DNA from: Mesorhizobium sp. Root552
GTDB taxonomy: Bacteria; Pseudomonadota; Alphaproteobacteria; Rhizobiales; Rhizobiaceae
Length of the DNA stretch: 64,000 nucleotides
Direction: 5' to 3'
NCBI RefSeq assembly: GCF_001427285.1
Contig: NZ_LMFV01000056.1
Location: forward strand, 43,284 to 107,283
The notes under the pieces are model-generated. The model was not told where the DNA came from and ran no database searches. It saw only the letters and a list, made by a program, of their open reading frames with translations. The position numbers were made by a program, and so were the translations under genes. Positions 49,498 to 59,074 of this stretch are shown here, piece after piece (positions within the stretch are counted from its first letter, which is position 1; every line of letters starts with the position of its first letter).

Positions 49498-50034
49498 TCA
49501 ATTTTGGGTCGGTGCTTCGCTCGGCGTCGGCACATCCACTATCCTGGGGTGTTTTATCAGAACGCCGTTAGAAATACCCTGTTTTGCTGCGGTGCCGGCC
49601 TTGAGCTCAAGCACATAACGCACCGGCTCGCCGGGCGATATGGCGACCTCCGAGTAAGGTTCTCCCGGCAGTATGGCCTTTACCTTGCCGTCTGGCCCGA
49701 TGAAGAGCAGGTCGAGCGGCATCGGAGTATTCTTCATCCAGAATGCGAGTTGGCGCGTTTCCTCGAACACGAAAAGCATGCCGCGATCATCAGGCATGGC
49801 TTCGCGAAACATCAAGCCTGCCGCCCGTTCCCCCGGTTCATCGGCCACCTCGACGGTGAACAGCCGCTCTCCATTCGCAGTTGCCGCCACAAGCGAAACA
49901 GGATCGACGGGAAGCGCCATCGCTCGCCCGTCGGCTGTGCTAGGTTGTTGCGTAAACAGGAAAAACAGGGCGATCAGCATGGCAGCGCATACCGACACAG
50001 CTTTGCCGGACATTGACCAGCGCATCGTTGTCAT
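49498..50034 (-). CDS. DUF192 family exported protein
   Basis: A 178-residue protein with a signal peptide or N-terminal anchor (VSVCAAMLIALFFLFTQQPSTADG) followed by a DUF192 domain: FTVEVADEPGERAAGLMFRE, GMLFVFEETRQLAFWMKNTP and MPLDLLFIGPDGKV. The family is common in bacteria and archaea and of unknown function; periplasmic location follows from the signal. ATG 50034 has AGGA at seven bases and is preferred over TTG 50037. Confidence 0.87.
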   Translation of the reverse strand: MTTMRWSMSGKAVSVCAAMLIALFFLFTQQPSTADGRAMALPVDPVSLVAATANGERLFTVEVADEPGERAAGLMFREAMPDDRGMLFVFEETRQLAFWMKNTPMPLDLLFIGPDGKVKAILPGEPYSEVAISPGEPVRYVLELKAGTAAKQGISNGVLIKHPRIVDVPTPSEAPTQN

Positions 50035-50057
50035 CAATCGGTCCTCGGCCCGGTTCT

Positions 50058-50654
50058 CTAGTGAGAGACCGGCAAGGTACCCATATCGGGATGAATTTCG
50101 GCGGCCATAAGGCCTTTGTCACCGCGACCGAAGCGCACCAGGACAACCTGTCCGGGCCTCAGCTCAGTCACGCCATAGCGGCGCAGGGTTTCCATGTGCA
50201 CGAAAATATCTTCCGTGCCCTCGCCGCGCGTCAAAAATCCAAAGCCCTTGGTACGGTTGAACCACTTGACCAAGGCTCGCTCGAGACCGCTTTCGGGCGT
50301 CACCGCGACATGGGTGCGCTGCTCTTGCATCTCAGCCGGATGAACAGCCGTCGTAATATCCATGGACAGGACGCGGAACGCCTGCAGGCCGCGCTCCCCC
50401 TGCTTCACAAGGCAAACCACCCGGGAGCCCTCAAGAGCAGTCTGGAAGCCGTCCCGCCTGAGGCAGGTCACGTGGAGAAGGATATCGCCGGACGCGCCAT
50501 CGTCGGGCAGGATAAAACCGTAGCCCTTTGCAACGTCAAACCACTTGATCGCGCCCGAAACCTCAACGAGGTCAACGGAATCAACGCTCTCGTCGCGCTT
50601 GGCGGCATCGCCAAGGATGTCATCCCGCCCCGCGAAAGAGGCCTTTTCCCCCAT
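50058..50654 (-). CDS. Double cold-shock-domain protein
   Basis: A 198-residue protein with two cold-shock domains: [17 protein letters not shown] with [12 protein letters not shown] (about 33-96), and [15 protein letters not shown] with [11 protein letters not shown] (about 128-192). RNP1/RNP2-like aromatic motifs are intact in both, though the first is more diverged. Such double CSD proteins are known in Alphaproteobacteria as nucleic-acid chaperones. The ATG at 50654 is preceded by GGGGGCATTCTT. It lies 23 bp upstream of the DUF192 gene. Confidence 0.9.
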   Translation of the reverse strand: MGEKASFAGRDDILGDAAKRDESVDSVDLVEVSGAIKWFDVAKGYGFILPDDGASGDILLHVTCLRRDGFQTALEGSRVVCLVKQGERGLQAFRVLSMDITTAVHPAEMQEQRTHVAVTPESGLERALVKWFNRTKGFGFLTRGEGTEDIFVHMETLRRYGVTELRPGQVVLVRFGRGDKGLMAAEIHPDMGTLPVSH

Positions 50655-50859
50655 AAGAATGCCCCCTCTTGCCGAAAACACCGCTACTGATTCTTGGCAG
50701 AAGAATAACATTGCCACTTCGATAGTGCGCAAGACCTGACGTGCCTTTTTTCACGGCTCATCCGATCATCCCCGCATTTCCGCTCGCTTTGCTCCCGACC
50801 GTTCAGATTGCAGCAGGCGGACGCACTGCCTATGCTGGACGACCCGCAAGGAGAACCAA

Positions 50860-51300
50860 ATGCGTTATCTGCACACCATGATCCGTATCACTGACATCGA
50901 CGCCTCGCTCGACTTTTTCTGCAACAAGCTCGGCCTTAAGGAAGTACGCCGCTTCGAGAGCGAACAAGGGCGCTATACGCTGATTTTCCTTGCCGCCTCG
51001 GCTGACGAGACAGCCGGTACAAACAGCCGGGCGCCACTCATAGAGCTTACCTACAATTGGGACCCGGAGGAATACAAAGGCGGTCGCAATTTCGGCCATC
51101 TTGCCTATGAAGTCGATGACATTTACGCAACATGCCAACAGTTGCTCGACAAAGGCGTCACCATCAACCGCCCGCCCCGCGACGGCAACATGGCATTCAT
51201 CAAGTCGCCGGACGGCATCTCGATAGAGCTTTTGCAAAAGGGGCCTGCCAAGTCCAAGGCAGAGCCGTGGGCCTCGATGGCCAATACCGGAACCTGGTGA
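50860..51300 (+). CDS. gloA: Lactoylglutathione lyase (glyoxalase I)
   Basis: A 146-residue VOC-fold zinc/nickel enzyme that isomerises the hemithioacetal of methylglyoxal and glutathione. Metal and substrate residues fit the GloA pattern: [10 protein letters not shown] (His), LIELTYNW (Glu), [11 protein letters not shown] (His) and GISIELLQ (Glu). The start follows AAGGAGAACCAA. It is convergent with the DUF1697 gene. Confidence 0.95.
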   Translation: MRYLHTMIRITDIDASLDFFCNKLGLKEVRRFESEQGRYTLIFLAASADETAGTNSRAPLIELTYNWDPEEYKGGRNFGHLAYEVDDIYATCQQLLDKGVTINRPPRDGNMAFIKSPDGISIELLQKGPAKSKAEPWASMANTGTW

Positions 51301-51310
51301 GACGCGATAC

Positions 51311-51862
51311 CTAGCCGATCTCTTCAGCCATTTTCCCTAACGCCTCCATCGTGCGCCAGTTGCGTGCGGTGGAAACCGTGCCGAGAATACGGTCCATGAC
51401 TGGCGGCAGCTTGGAGGCGCTGAAGCTTTCGGGCACGTGCAGATAGAGAACCTTGTCACGAACCACCAAGCGTTCCCCACCGACAGCGCGGGCGAGCAAG
51501 GCATCGATCGCAGCCGGTTCGGGCTTCTTGGCCAGAATGAACACGTGCAACGTGGTGGGACGATCAACAGCATCGGGGAAAGGATTTCCCTTCAGGATGC
51601 GTTTCCAGTCGCCGCGCTCGACCAGCATGATGTCCTTTTCGAAGCCAAATTCGCGCGCAACGATTGTAGCTATCTCCGCCTGTGTTTGCTTGGGCGTCAG
51701 TGTCGAGGAGAGCATGGCATTGCCGCTGTTGATGTACGTCGAAACATCGCCAAATCCGGCCTCAGCCAGCGCCTTTCTCAGCGGTGCCGTCGGCAGTTGC
51801 GTCGCCCCGCCAACGCCGCGGAACAGCACGATGAAGACGTTGCGCGTCGACTTGCCGCTCAT
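51311..51862 (-). CDS. DUF1697 family protein
   Basis: A 183-residue protein of the DUF1697 family, with FIVLFRGVGGATQLP near the start and TYINSGNAMLSSTLT. The function is unknown. Its start overlaps the threonine ammonia-lyase stop by four bases, so the two are cotranscribed. No signal peptide is seen. Confidence 0.87.
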   Translation of the reverse strand: MSGKSTRNVFIVLFRGVGGATQLPTAPLRKALAEAGFGDVSTYINSGNAMLSSTLTPKQTQAEIATIVAREFGFEKDIMLVERGDWKRILKGNPFPDAVDRPTTLHVFILAKKPEPAAIDALLARAVGGERLVVRDKVLYLHVPESFSASKLPPVMDRILGTVSTARNWRTMEALGKMAEEIG

Positions 51863-53115
51863 ATTATGAAGGCCGCCAGCGTCTCGTTGTCGGTTATGTC
51901 CTGATACTGCACGCCCTCGACATCGAATTTTGCTTCGAGCAGGTCGAAGTTTCGCCGATCCTTGGTTTCAATGCCGATCAGCACCGACCCGAAATTCCTG
52001 GCTGATTTCTTCAGATATTCGAAACGTGCGATGTCGTCTTCCGGGCCGAGCATTTCAAGAAAATCCCTCAATGCTCCGGGACGTTGCGGAAAGCGAATGA
52101 TGAAGTATTTCTTCAATCCTTCAAACCGCAGCGCTCGTTCCTTGACGTCCGGCAGTCGTTCAAAATCGAAATTGCCGCCGGAGATAACGGCGACGATCGT
52201 CTTGCCCTTGATTTCCTTTTTTGGAAAATCCTTCAGCGCATCGATGGCCAGCGCACCAGCCGGCTCCAGCACTACGCCCTCCACGTTCAGCATCTCGATC
52301 ATCGTTGCACACAGCCTGTTTTCTGGCACCAACCGTATCGTGTCGGCGGGGAAATCCTTGAGCAGGCGGAAATTCTCGCGGCCAATCTCGGCGACAGCCG
52401 CGCCGTCGACAAAATTGTCGACCTTCGAAAGCTTGATGCGCTTGCCTTCATCCAGGCTGCTCCTGAGGCTTGGCGCACCTGCCGGTTCGCAAAAAACGAA
52501 TCGAGGATGTCGATCCAAATCTTTGAAATAATGGGTAATACCGGCTGCAAGGCCGCCACCGCCGACCGGCAGCGCAACAATATCAGCTTCCTTGGCGCCG
52601 GCCATCTGCGCCACGATCTCGTGGGCAACGGTTGCCTGTCCCTCGATGATGTCACAGTGGTCGAAGGGCGGCACCATATGGGCGCCGGCGCTTTCGGTGA
52701 AATCGAGAGCGGCACGGTAGCAATCGTCGAAGAAATCCCCAACCAGCCGGATTTCAACGAAATCGCCGCCGAACAGCCGGGTCTTGTCGATCTTCTGCTG
52801 CGGTGTCGTCACCGGCATGAAAACCACGCCCTTTCGACCAAAATGGCGGCAGACAAAGGCGAACCCTTGCGCATGGTTGCCGGCAGATGCACAGACAAAC
52901 AGTTCCGCCTTGTTGCCTGCGCCAAGCGTCTTGCGGAAGAAATTGAAAGCGCCCCGGATTTTATAGGAACGCACCGGGGTAAGATCTTCCCGCTTCAGCA
53001 GGATGCGCGCACCGAACTTGCGCGACAGGTAGTCATTCTGTTGCAATGGCGTTTCGGGAAAAATCCCGCGTATGGCCGTCGCTGCTGTGGCAACCCTGTC
53101 GGCGAAACTGGTCAT
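51859..53115 (-). CDS. ilvA: Threonine ammonia-lyase
   Basis: A 418-residue PLP enzyme that deaminates threonine to 2-oxobutyrate for isoleucine synthesis or catabolism. PLP lysine region SYKIRGAFN, ASAGNHAQG and VPVGGGGLAAG-like LPVGGGGLAAGI are present. A single ACT-like regulatory domain follows from about residue 330 (FIIRFPQRPGALRDF). The ATG at 53115 (MTSFADRV) fits the family; a frame to 53175 adds unrelated residues. Allosteric control by isoleucine is possible but not shown. Confidence 0.93.
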   Translation of the reverse strand: MTSFADRVATAATAIRGIFPETPLQQNDYLSRKFGARILLKREDLTPVRSYKIRGAFNFFRKTLGAGNKAELFVCASAGNHAQGFAFVCRHFGRKGVVFMPVTTPQQKIDKTRLFGGDFVEIRLVGDFFDDCYRAALDFTESAGAHMVPPFDHCDIIEGQATVAHEIVAQMAGAKEADIVALPVGGGGLAAGITHYFKDLDRHPRFVFCEPAGAPSLRSSLDEGKRIKLSKVDNFVDGAAVAEIGRENFRLLKDFPADTIRLVPENRLCATMIEMLNVEGVVLEPAGALAIDALKDFPKKEIKGKTIVAVISGGNFDFERLPDVKERALRFEGLKKYFIIRFPQRPGALRDFLEMLGPEDDIARFEYLKKSARNFGSVLIGIETKDRRNFDLLEAKFDVEGVQYQDITDNETLAAFII

Positions 53116-53307
53116 GGTTTGGGTCCCGATTGGTGGTGCACCGTTCCTGCCGCCATTTTGGCATTTGCGCAACACCAGGGCAGTCCTCTAACTCTCCCGG
53201 TGCAGTTTCAAGGCAACTCGACTTACTTCCGCCGCACTCTCCAAGTGGTGAGGCATTGTCTGGTGCGATCTACATCGCCCAAGCCCGTCGCCGAACTGGA
53301 ATTTGCC

Positions 53308-54402
53308 GTGCCTTTCAAGACCATCATCGCCCTCGTTCTCTCGCTTCTCGTTGCCGGCTGCGCCGGTCGCCAGCCGCAGCAAATTCTTGGCAGCGCCATG
53401 GTCACGGCATCGGTCGCCGATATATCCGGCAATCATTCGATCTTCATTGCGACGACCCGCAAGCGTGCGAGCGACCCGAGCCAGGTGTTCGACGGTGAGC
53501 GTTCGGCTACGCTGAATTATGCACGCGTGAATGTCACTGTGCCGAAGGTCCACGAAGTTGGGCAGATAGAGCGGCGCAAGCGCGGCAAGTCTGACGATCC
53601 CTCGAAGTATTTCATGGCCTCGGAAGCAATCGGCTACGACACCGCTCCTGAATTTTCGGCTGCGCTCAATGCCGATATCGCTGCACGTGGCGGCCGCGTC
53701 ATGGTGTTCGTCCATGGCTACAACACCAGTTTCGACGCAGCCGTCTATCGCCTGACGCAAATTACCCATGATTCCGGCTACCCGGGGACCCCAGTGCTGT
53801 TTTCCTGGGCTTCCGGCGGTTCGACCACCAGCTACGTCTACGACAAGGAAAGCGCCAGCGCGGCCCGTGACCAGCTCGAGGTGACGCTGCGGCTGCTCGC
53901 CCAATCCGGTGCGCGGCGCATCGACATCGTCGCTCACTCGATGGGCACCTGGGTAACCATGGAAACCTTGCGCCAACTGGCCATCACCGGCGACCGCGAC
54001 CTCAGCGGCAAGCTTGGGGACGTTGTGCTGGCTTCACCCGACATTGATGTCGACGTGTTCAAGAGCCAGATGCGGCGCTACGGCAAGCCGGACAAGCCGT
54101 TCATCCTGCTCCTGTCCGAAGATGACCGGGCGCTGCGTTTGTCCGGCATCCTTGCCGGATCGCGTCCGCGTGTCGGCGACTACAAGAATGCCGCCGACCT
54201 CGCCGACTACGGGGTAACGGTGATCGACCTTTCCAAGGCCAAGGCGACCGACAGCTTCAACCACACCAAGTTTGCCGATAATCCCGTGCTCGTTAAGATG
54301 CTCGGCCAGCGGCTTCGCGAAGACGACGGGTTTGCCAGCGATCGCGACGTGACCGACCGCATCAACCAGCTAAGCCAACAGGTTCAGGCTGGCCTGCTCT
54401 AG
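53308..54402 (+). CDS. DUF900-type alpha/beta hydrolase lipoprotein, copy 1
   Basis: A 364-residue predicted lipoprotein. The signal MPFKTIIALVLSLLVAGC ends in a lipobox (LVAGC). The DUF900 esterase-like domain has MVFVHGYNTSFDAA and the nucleophile elbow AHSMGT (Ser211). The start is a GTG at 53308; an open frame continues 1.2 kb upstream but is antisense to ilvA and not coding. A second copy follows 111 bp away. Substrate is unknown; the periplasmic-side envelope is the likely location. Confidence 0.85.
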   Translation: MPFKTIIALVLSLLVAGCAGRQPQQILGSAMVTASVADISGNHSIFIATTRKRASDPSQVFDGERSATLNYARVNVTVPKVHEVGQIERRKRGKSDDPSKYFMASEAIGYDTAPEFSAALNADIAARGGRVMVFVHGYNTSFDAAVYRLTQITHDSGYPGTPVLFSWASGGSTTSYVYDKESASAARDQLEVTLRLLAQSGARRIDIVAHSMGTWVTMETLRQLAITGDRDLSGKLGDVVLASPDIDVDVFKSQMRRYGKPDKPFILLLSEDDRALRLSGILAGSRPRVGDYKNAADLADYGVTVIDLSKAKATDSFNHTKFADNPVLVKMLGQRLREDDGFASDRDVTDRINQLSQQVQAGLL

Positions 54403-54513
54403 GGGCCTCCCCTCGGGCCGGGCGAACACTTTGATCTGGACCGGGATCGGTTCTGCCGTTATTCGGTTTGCAACGCGCTGAGCACGCGCGCCGCGACCAG
54501 GGAGCGACGTACC

Positions 54514-55677
54514 GTGCGCCTAAAGGCATTGCCCATCCTGCTCATTGCCTTGTCCGTCGCCGGTTGCGTCGGATCGCACTCGCACGACCTCCTCGGCAAG
54601 ACGACGACGACTACTCCCTCCGGCGAGATCGCCGCCACCCATGAAATCTTCGTTGCCACGACACGCCGCAAGGCAACGAAGGAACCGCGACAGGTGTTCG
54701 ACGGCGATCGTTCGCTGACGACTACCTTCGCCAGCGTCGAAATCACCGTTCCCAAAATCCACAAGGTTGGAAATATCGAGCGGGTAAAGGGCTCTGCTTC
54801 GCCCGATCCGGCCAAGCATTTCACCGCGCATAGCGTTACCGTGTATGACGGCGCACCCCAGTTTACCCAGGCAGTTGGCGCCGACATCCAGCGCCGCGGC
54901 GATCGCGTACTCGTCTTCGTACACGGCTTCAACAATGGCTTTGACGACGGCATCTACCGCATCACGCAGATAGCGCAGGACACCAACTATTCTGGTACGC
55001 CGGTGCTGTTTTCCTGGGCGTCCAGCGGCAAGACGACTGGCTACATCTACGACAAGGAGAGCGCGAACGCCGCCCGCGACGACCTCGAAGCAACCTTGCG
55101 CATGCTTGCCAGGACGAAGGCAAAAACCATCGACATCATTGCCCATTCAATGGGAACGTGGGTGACGATGGAGGCCTTGCGGCAGTTGGCGATAACCGGC
55201 GACAGGGATCTCGGCGACAAGCTTGGCTATGTCATTCTCGCCTCACCCGATATCGATGTCGATGTCTTCAAGAAGCAGATGATCCGCTACGGCAAGCCGG
55301 ACAAGCCGTTCGCTATCCTTCTCTCCGACGATGACAAGGCCCTTAAGTTATCCAGCCTGATTTCCGGCGATAAGCCACGCGTGGGCGACTACGGGGATGC
55401 GGCGGATCTGGCGAGCTATGGGGTAGTCGTCGTCGACCTGACGAAGGCGAAATCGGGCAACAGCCTGAATCATGCCAAGTTCGCGGACAATCCGATACTG
55501 GTGCAACTGCTCGGGAACAGGCTGCAGACGCCGGCCGGGCTGGCTTCGGCCGAAAACGACTTCGAACAGCCCGCCAGCAATCTTGGCCGAGGCATCGGCC
55601 AAGCCGTTGGTTCCGTTGCCGATATCATCATAACCACGCCATTCAAGGTGTTGAACGTGGTCGTAGAGGGCAACTAG
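54514..55677 (+). CDS. DUF900-type alpha/beta hydrolase lipoprotein, copy 2
   Basis: A 387-residue paralogue of the preceding gene, aligned along its length: lipobox VAGC, HEIFVATTRRKATKE, VFVHGFNNGFDDGIYR and AHSMGT (Ser212), with DIDVDVFKKQMIRYGKPDKP nearly identical. A C-terminal tail of about 30 residues is extra. The start is a GTG at 54514. The tandem arrangement points to duplication. The role is unknown, perhaps envelope lipid or ester hydrolysis. Confidence 0.85.
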   Translation: MRLKALPILLIALSVAGCVGSHSHDLLGKTTTTTPSGEIAATHEIFVATTRRKATKEPRQVFDGDRSLTTTFASVEITVPKIHKVGNIERVKGSASPDPAKHFTAHSVTVYDGAPQFTQAVGADIQRRGDRVLVFVHGFNNGFDDGIYRITQIAQDTNYSGTPVLFSWASSGKTTGYIYDKESANAARDDLEATLRMLARTKAKTIDIIAHSMGTWVTMEALRQLAITGDRDLGDKLGYVILASPDIDVDVFKKQMIRYGKPDKPFAILLSDDDKALKLSSLISGDKPRVGDYGDAADLASYGVVVVDLTKAKSGNSLNHAKFADNPILVQLLGNRLQTPAGLASAENDFEQPASNLGRGIGQAVGSVADIIITTPFKVLNVVVEGN

Positions 55678-55699
55678 CCATGGTCCCTACTTGCGCTGA

Positions 55700-55727
55700 T
55701 TGTGCGCAGGCCCTGCCCCGGTATAGT
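55700..55727 (+). promoter_or_regulatory. Possible dctB-like promoter
   Basis: TTGTGC (55700-55705), 16 bases, then TATAGT (55722-55727). It lies between the lipoprotein stop and the ATG at 55765 and would transcribe the kinase and regulator genes. Weak evidence; the spacing is at the short end. Confidence 0.35.
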
Positions 55728-55764
55728 ACGTTTCAAACGAGGATGGTCGGGGTCGGACTTCCCG

Positions 55765-57615
55765 ATGGTAGAAGTCATGAGGCCAGTTTCAAAACCGCGC
55801 GCAATGCTGCTCGTGCTTGGGTTTGCAGTAGTCGCCACGGCAGTCGCCGTGTTCGGCAACGTCTTTGCCACGCGCGCTTACCTCGACCAGGCCGCGACGC
55901 GCGGCGAGACGACGCTGCGGCTGGCCGTTGCGGCGTTGACAGGTCATATGAGCCGCTTCGAACCGTTGCCGGCCCTGATCGCGGATCACGATGACATAGT
56001 GGCGTTGGTTGCCGATCCCGACAATGCGTCGCTACGCATCCGCGCCAACGCATATCTCAAGGAAATCAACCAGCTCCTGAAGTCGTCCGACATCTATGTG
56101 ATGCTGATTGGCGGCGATACGATCGCAGCCAGCAACTACGACGCGCCGCTAAGTTTCGTTGGCCAGAACTTCAGCTACCGGCCCTACTACCAGGATGCCG
56201 CCGAGGGCAAGCAGGGCCGCTTCTTCGCGCTTGGGACGACGTCGCTCAAGCGCGGCTACTATTTTTCCTCGCCGGTCCATGTCGGCGGCCAAATTCGTGG
56301 CGTCGTCGTGTTCAAGGTGGATATCGAGCCAATCGAGGCGTCGTGGAAGTCGGACGAATACGAAATCGTCGTTACCGATCCGGAAGGCATCATATTCATG
56401 TCGGGCCGCCCGGAATGGCTGTATGCGGGCCTTCTGCCGCTCACCAGGGAACGGCTGGACAGGACGGCGGCGTCCCGCCGCTACGCCAACGCGACATTGC
56501 GCGAATTGCCGGTGCGTGCCGGTCTCCAGGGCGTGCATCGAATGATGAACCTCATGGCAGACAAATCGGAACGGGAATACCTTGTCGTCGAAGAGCCGAT
56601 GCCGGAAGCCGGGTGGACCGTCAGTGTGCTCCTCGACACGAGTTCCGCGCGCTCCCAGGCAATGACCAGCGTTCTGGCCGCCCTGCTCCTGCTCGGTCTT
56701 GCCGGCCTGCTGGGCGCGGTCGTGCTGCAACGCCGTGCGCGCCTGGCCGAACGCATGGAAATGCAGCGGACCGCGCGGGAAGAGCTCGAACATCGTGTGG
56801 AGGAGCGAACCGCCGACCTCGCTTCGGTAAACAGCCAGCTCGAGCTTGAGGTTGCGGAGCGGCGCGCCACGGAAGTGCAACTTCGCCAGACACAAGCGGA
56901 CCTGATCCAGGCCGGAAAACTTGCCGCCCTTGGCCAGATGTCGGCAGCGCTGTCGCACGAGTTCAACCAGCCGCTCGCCGCGGTGAAGACATACGCCGAC
57001 AACGCCGCGATCCTGATCGACCGCAAGCGAACTGGTGAGGCACGCGACAATGTCGCCCGCATCCTCGCGCTGACGGACCGCATGGCTTCGATAAGCCGGC
57101 ATTTGCGAAATTTCGCCCGCAAACCCAATGAGCGACTGGGGCCAGTCGAGCTCGATGAAGTCGTTCGCGATACGCTGGAAATCGTGGCATGGCGGCTCAA
57201 GGCGGCTGATGCGGACGTCAGGATCGACCTGGGCACGGAGCCGCTCATCGTACGGGCCGGCAGCGTCCGTCTTCAACAGGTGCTCGTCAACATCCTGTCC
57301 AATGCAGCCGACGCGGTTGAGGGCTTGGAGAACCGCACAATCGAGCTGACAGCGCGGCAGGCCGACGCGTGCATCGAGATCATTGTTCGCGATCATGGGT
57401 CAGGTGTTCCAGAGGCGATATCTTCGCGAATTTTCGATCCGTTCTTTTCCACCAAGGGCGTCGGCAAGGGCCTCGGCCTTGGCTTGTCGATTTCCTATAA
57501 TATTATCAAGGATTTCGGTGGAAACCTTTCTGTGCAGAATCACGCCGGGGGTGGAGCTGTGTTCCGTATCCAGCTGACGGCCATGAAAGCCGTTGCCTCC
57601 GAGGCAGCGGAATGA
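55765..57615 (+). CDS. DctB-type sensor histidine kinase
   Basis: A 616-residue inner-membrane kinase. Two membrane helices (AMLLVLGFAVVATAVAVFG and AMTSVLAALLLLGLAGLLG) enclose a periplasmic PDC/Cache-type sensor of about 250 residues. The coiled-coil is followed by HisKA with LSHEFNQPLAAVKTYADNA (His398) and HATPase with NILSNAADAVEG and KGLGLGLSISYNI. This matches C4-dicarboxylate sensor DctB. The ATG at 55765 is chosen; a GTG at 55702 would lie in the promoter. It is coupled to the regulator by a four-base overlap. Confidence 0.9.
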   Translation: MVEVMRPVSKPRAMLLVLGFAVVATAVAVFGNVFATRAYLDQAATRGETTLRLAVAALTGHMSRFEPLPALIADHDDIVALVADPDNASLRIRANAYLKEINQLLKSSDIYVMLIGGDTIAASNYDAPLSFVGQNFSYRPYYQDAAEGKQGRFFALGTTSLKRGYYFSSPVHVGGQIRGVVVFKVDIEPIEASWKSDEYEIVVTDPEGIIFMSGRPEWLYAGLLPLTRERLDRTAASRRYANATLRELPVRAGLQGVHRMMNLMADKSEREYLVVEEPMPEAGWTVSVLLDTSSARSQAMTSVLAALLLLGLAGLLGAVVLQRRARLAERMEMQRTAREELEHRVEERTADLASVNSQLELEVAERRATEVQLRQTQADLIQAGKLAALGQMSAALSHEFNQPLAAVKTYADNAAILIDRKRTGEARDNVARILALTDRMASISRHLRNFARKPNERLGPVELDEVVRDTLEIVAWRLKAADADVRIDLGTEPLIVRAGSVRLQQVLVNILSNAADAVEGLENRTIELTARQADACIEIIVRDHGSGVPEAISSRIFDPFFSTKGVGKGLGLGLSISYNIIKDFGGNLSVQNHAGGGAVFRIQLTAMKAVASEAAE

Positions 57616-58967
57616 CGCAACCGCAAGTCCTTTTGGTGGATGACGAAGACGAGCTTCGCCGATCAACCGCACAATCGCTTGATCTGGCAGGTTTCGCCGT
57701 GCGCGATCTGGCTAGTGCCGAACGCGCGCTCGATCTGGTCAATCCGGGCTTCAACGGCGTTGTCGTCACCGACATTCGAATGCCCGGCATGGATGGCATG
57801 ACCTTCATGACCCGCATCCATGAAATCGACCCCGACATTCCCGTCATTATCGTTACGGGTCATGGCGACGTCCAACTGGCCGTGAAGGCGATGCGGGAAG
57901 GCGCCTACGACTTCATCGAGAAGCCCTTTACCACACAGAATCTTGCCGCGGTCGTCAGGCGTGCGCTCGACTGGCGAAGCCTTGTGCTCGAAAACCGGCT
58001 CCTGCGCGCGGTAGCCGGAAAGAGGGACGATATCGAAGGGCGGCTGCCGGGCCGCACCCCTGCGATGGTTGATCTCCGCTACCGTCTCCGCGCGGTCGCG
58101 GCCACAGATGCCGACGTGCTCATTGTCGGTGACACGGGAACCGGCAAGGAGGTTACGGCTCGCGCGCTGCACGACATCAGTTCGCGCGCGGGCAAGCCGT
58201 TCGTGGCGATAAACTGCGCGGCGCTTCCCGCCAATCTGATCGAAAGCGAGTTGTTCGGGCACGAGGCCGGCGCTTTCCCCGGCGCCATCCGCGCCCGCTA
58301 CGGCAAATTCGAACACGCTCGCGGCGGCACCATACTGCTGGATGAGATCGGCATGATGCCTGACGATCTCCAGATCAAACTGCTGCGCGTTATCCAGGAG
58401 CGCGTGATCACGCGGCTGGGTTCCAACGAGCCTGTTCCTCTGGATGTCCGGTTCATCGCCACCAGCAAGACAGACCTGGAGCCGGAGGTTGCTGCGGGCC
58501 GGTTTCGCGCGGACCTGCTTTATCGGCTGAACGTCGTCACCTTGCGCCTGCCCTCTCTAACGGCAAGGCGCGAGGATATCCCGCTGCTCTTCCTCCAACT
58601 CGTGCGCGAAGCCGCAGCACGCTACCGTATCAACGAGATCGATGTGCCACCGCACGTGATCGCCGATATTTCCCGCCGTGAGTGGCCGGGAAATGTGCGC
58701 GAGTTGCGCAATGCGGCCGACCGGTATGTTCTCGGCCTCGACCTGAAAGCAGGGGAAGAAACCACGCCGGCATCTCCGGGTTCATGGCTTGCAGACCAGG
58801 TGGCCGACTTCGAAAAGAGCGTGATCTCCGGGGCGTTGCTTACCCACAAGGGCAGCCTGAAAGCGGTCTATCAATCACTGGGGATTTCGCGGAAGACACT
58901 TTACGACAAGATGCGCCGCTACGGCCTCGACAAGAGCCTGCCCGATTTCGATCTTCCACCGCAGTGA
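57612..58967 (+). CDS. DctD-type sigma-54-dependent response regulator
   Basis: A 451-residue NtrC-family activator. The receiver has Asp54 (VVTDIRMPGMDG), the AAA+ domain has Walker A GDTGTGKE (173-180) and GGTILLDEIG, and the Fis-type HTH is at the C-terminus (GSLKAVYQSLGISRKTLYDK). The sigma-54-contact loop reads GAFPGA (220-225) rather than the common GAFTGA. By its neighbours it should activate the tct transporter genes that follow. No clear -24/-12 element was found. Confidence 0.9.
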   Translation: MTQPQVLLVDDEDELRRSTAQSLDLAGFAVRDLASAERALDLVNPGFNGVVVTDIRMPGMDGMTFMTRIHEIDPDIPVIIVTGHGDVQLAVKAMREGAYDFIEKPFTTQNLAAVVRRALDWRSLVLENRLLRAVAGKRDDIEGRLPGRTPAMVDLRYRLRAVAATDADVLIVGDTGTGKEVTARALHDISSRAGKPFVAINCAALPANLIESELFGHEAGAFPGAIRARYGKFEHARGGTILLDEIGMMPDDLQIKLLRVIQERVITRLGSNEPVPLDVRFIATSKTDLEPEVAAGRFRADLLYRLNVVTLRLPSLTARREDIPLLFLQLVREAAARYRINEIDVPPHVIADISRREWPGNVRELRNAADRYVLGLDLKAGEETTPASPGSWLADQVADFEKSVISGALLTHKGSLKAVYQSLGISRKTLYDKMRRYGLDKSLPDFDLPPQ

Positions 58968-58985
58968 TTGGCCAAGGTGCGAACG

Positions 58986-59003
58986 TGTGTGGATTCCCAC
59001 ACA
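58986..59003. promoter_or_regulatory. Dyad upstream of tctC, site 1
   Basis: TGTGTGG, ATTC, CCACACA: a perfect 7-bp dyad of 18 bp. It lies just after the regulator stop and about 180 bp before tctC, a position expected for an upstream activator site of a DctD-like protein. Activator binding is inference. Confidence 0.5.
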
Positions 59004-59052
59004 TGCATTTTCCGCCAATGTCACTTTTCCTACCCATCTCCACCAACAACTA

Positions 59053-59074
59053 GCGGCAAATACCGATTTGCCGC
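59053..59074. promoter_or_regulatory. Dyad upstream of tctC, site 2
   Basis: GCGGCAAAT, ACCG, ATTTGCCGC: a perfect 9-bp dyad of 22 bp, about 107 bp before tctC and 50 bp after the first dyad. It could be a second activator site or an mRNA hairpin. Confidence 0.5.

Noticed and set aside
52084..53307. 1.2-kb N-terminal extension of the first hydrolase lipoprotein
   Set aside because: It is antisense to ilvA; the lipoprotein signal peptide starts at the GTG at 53308.
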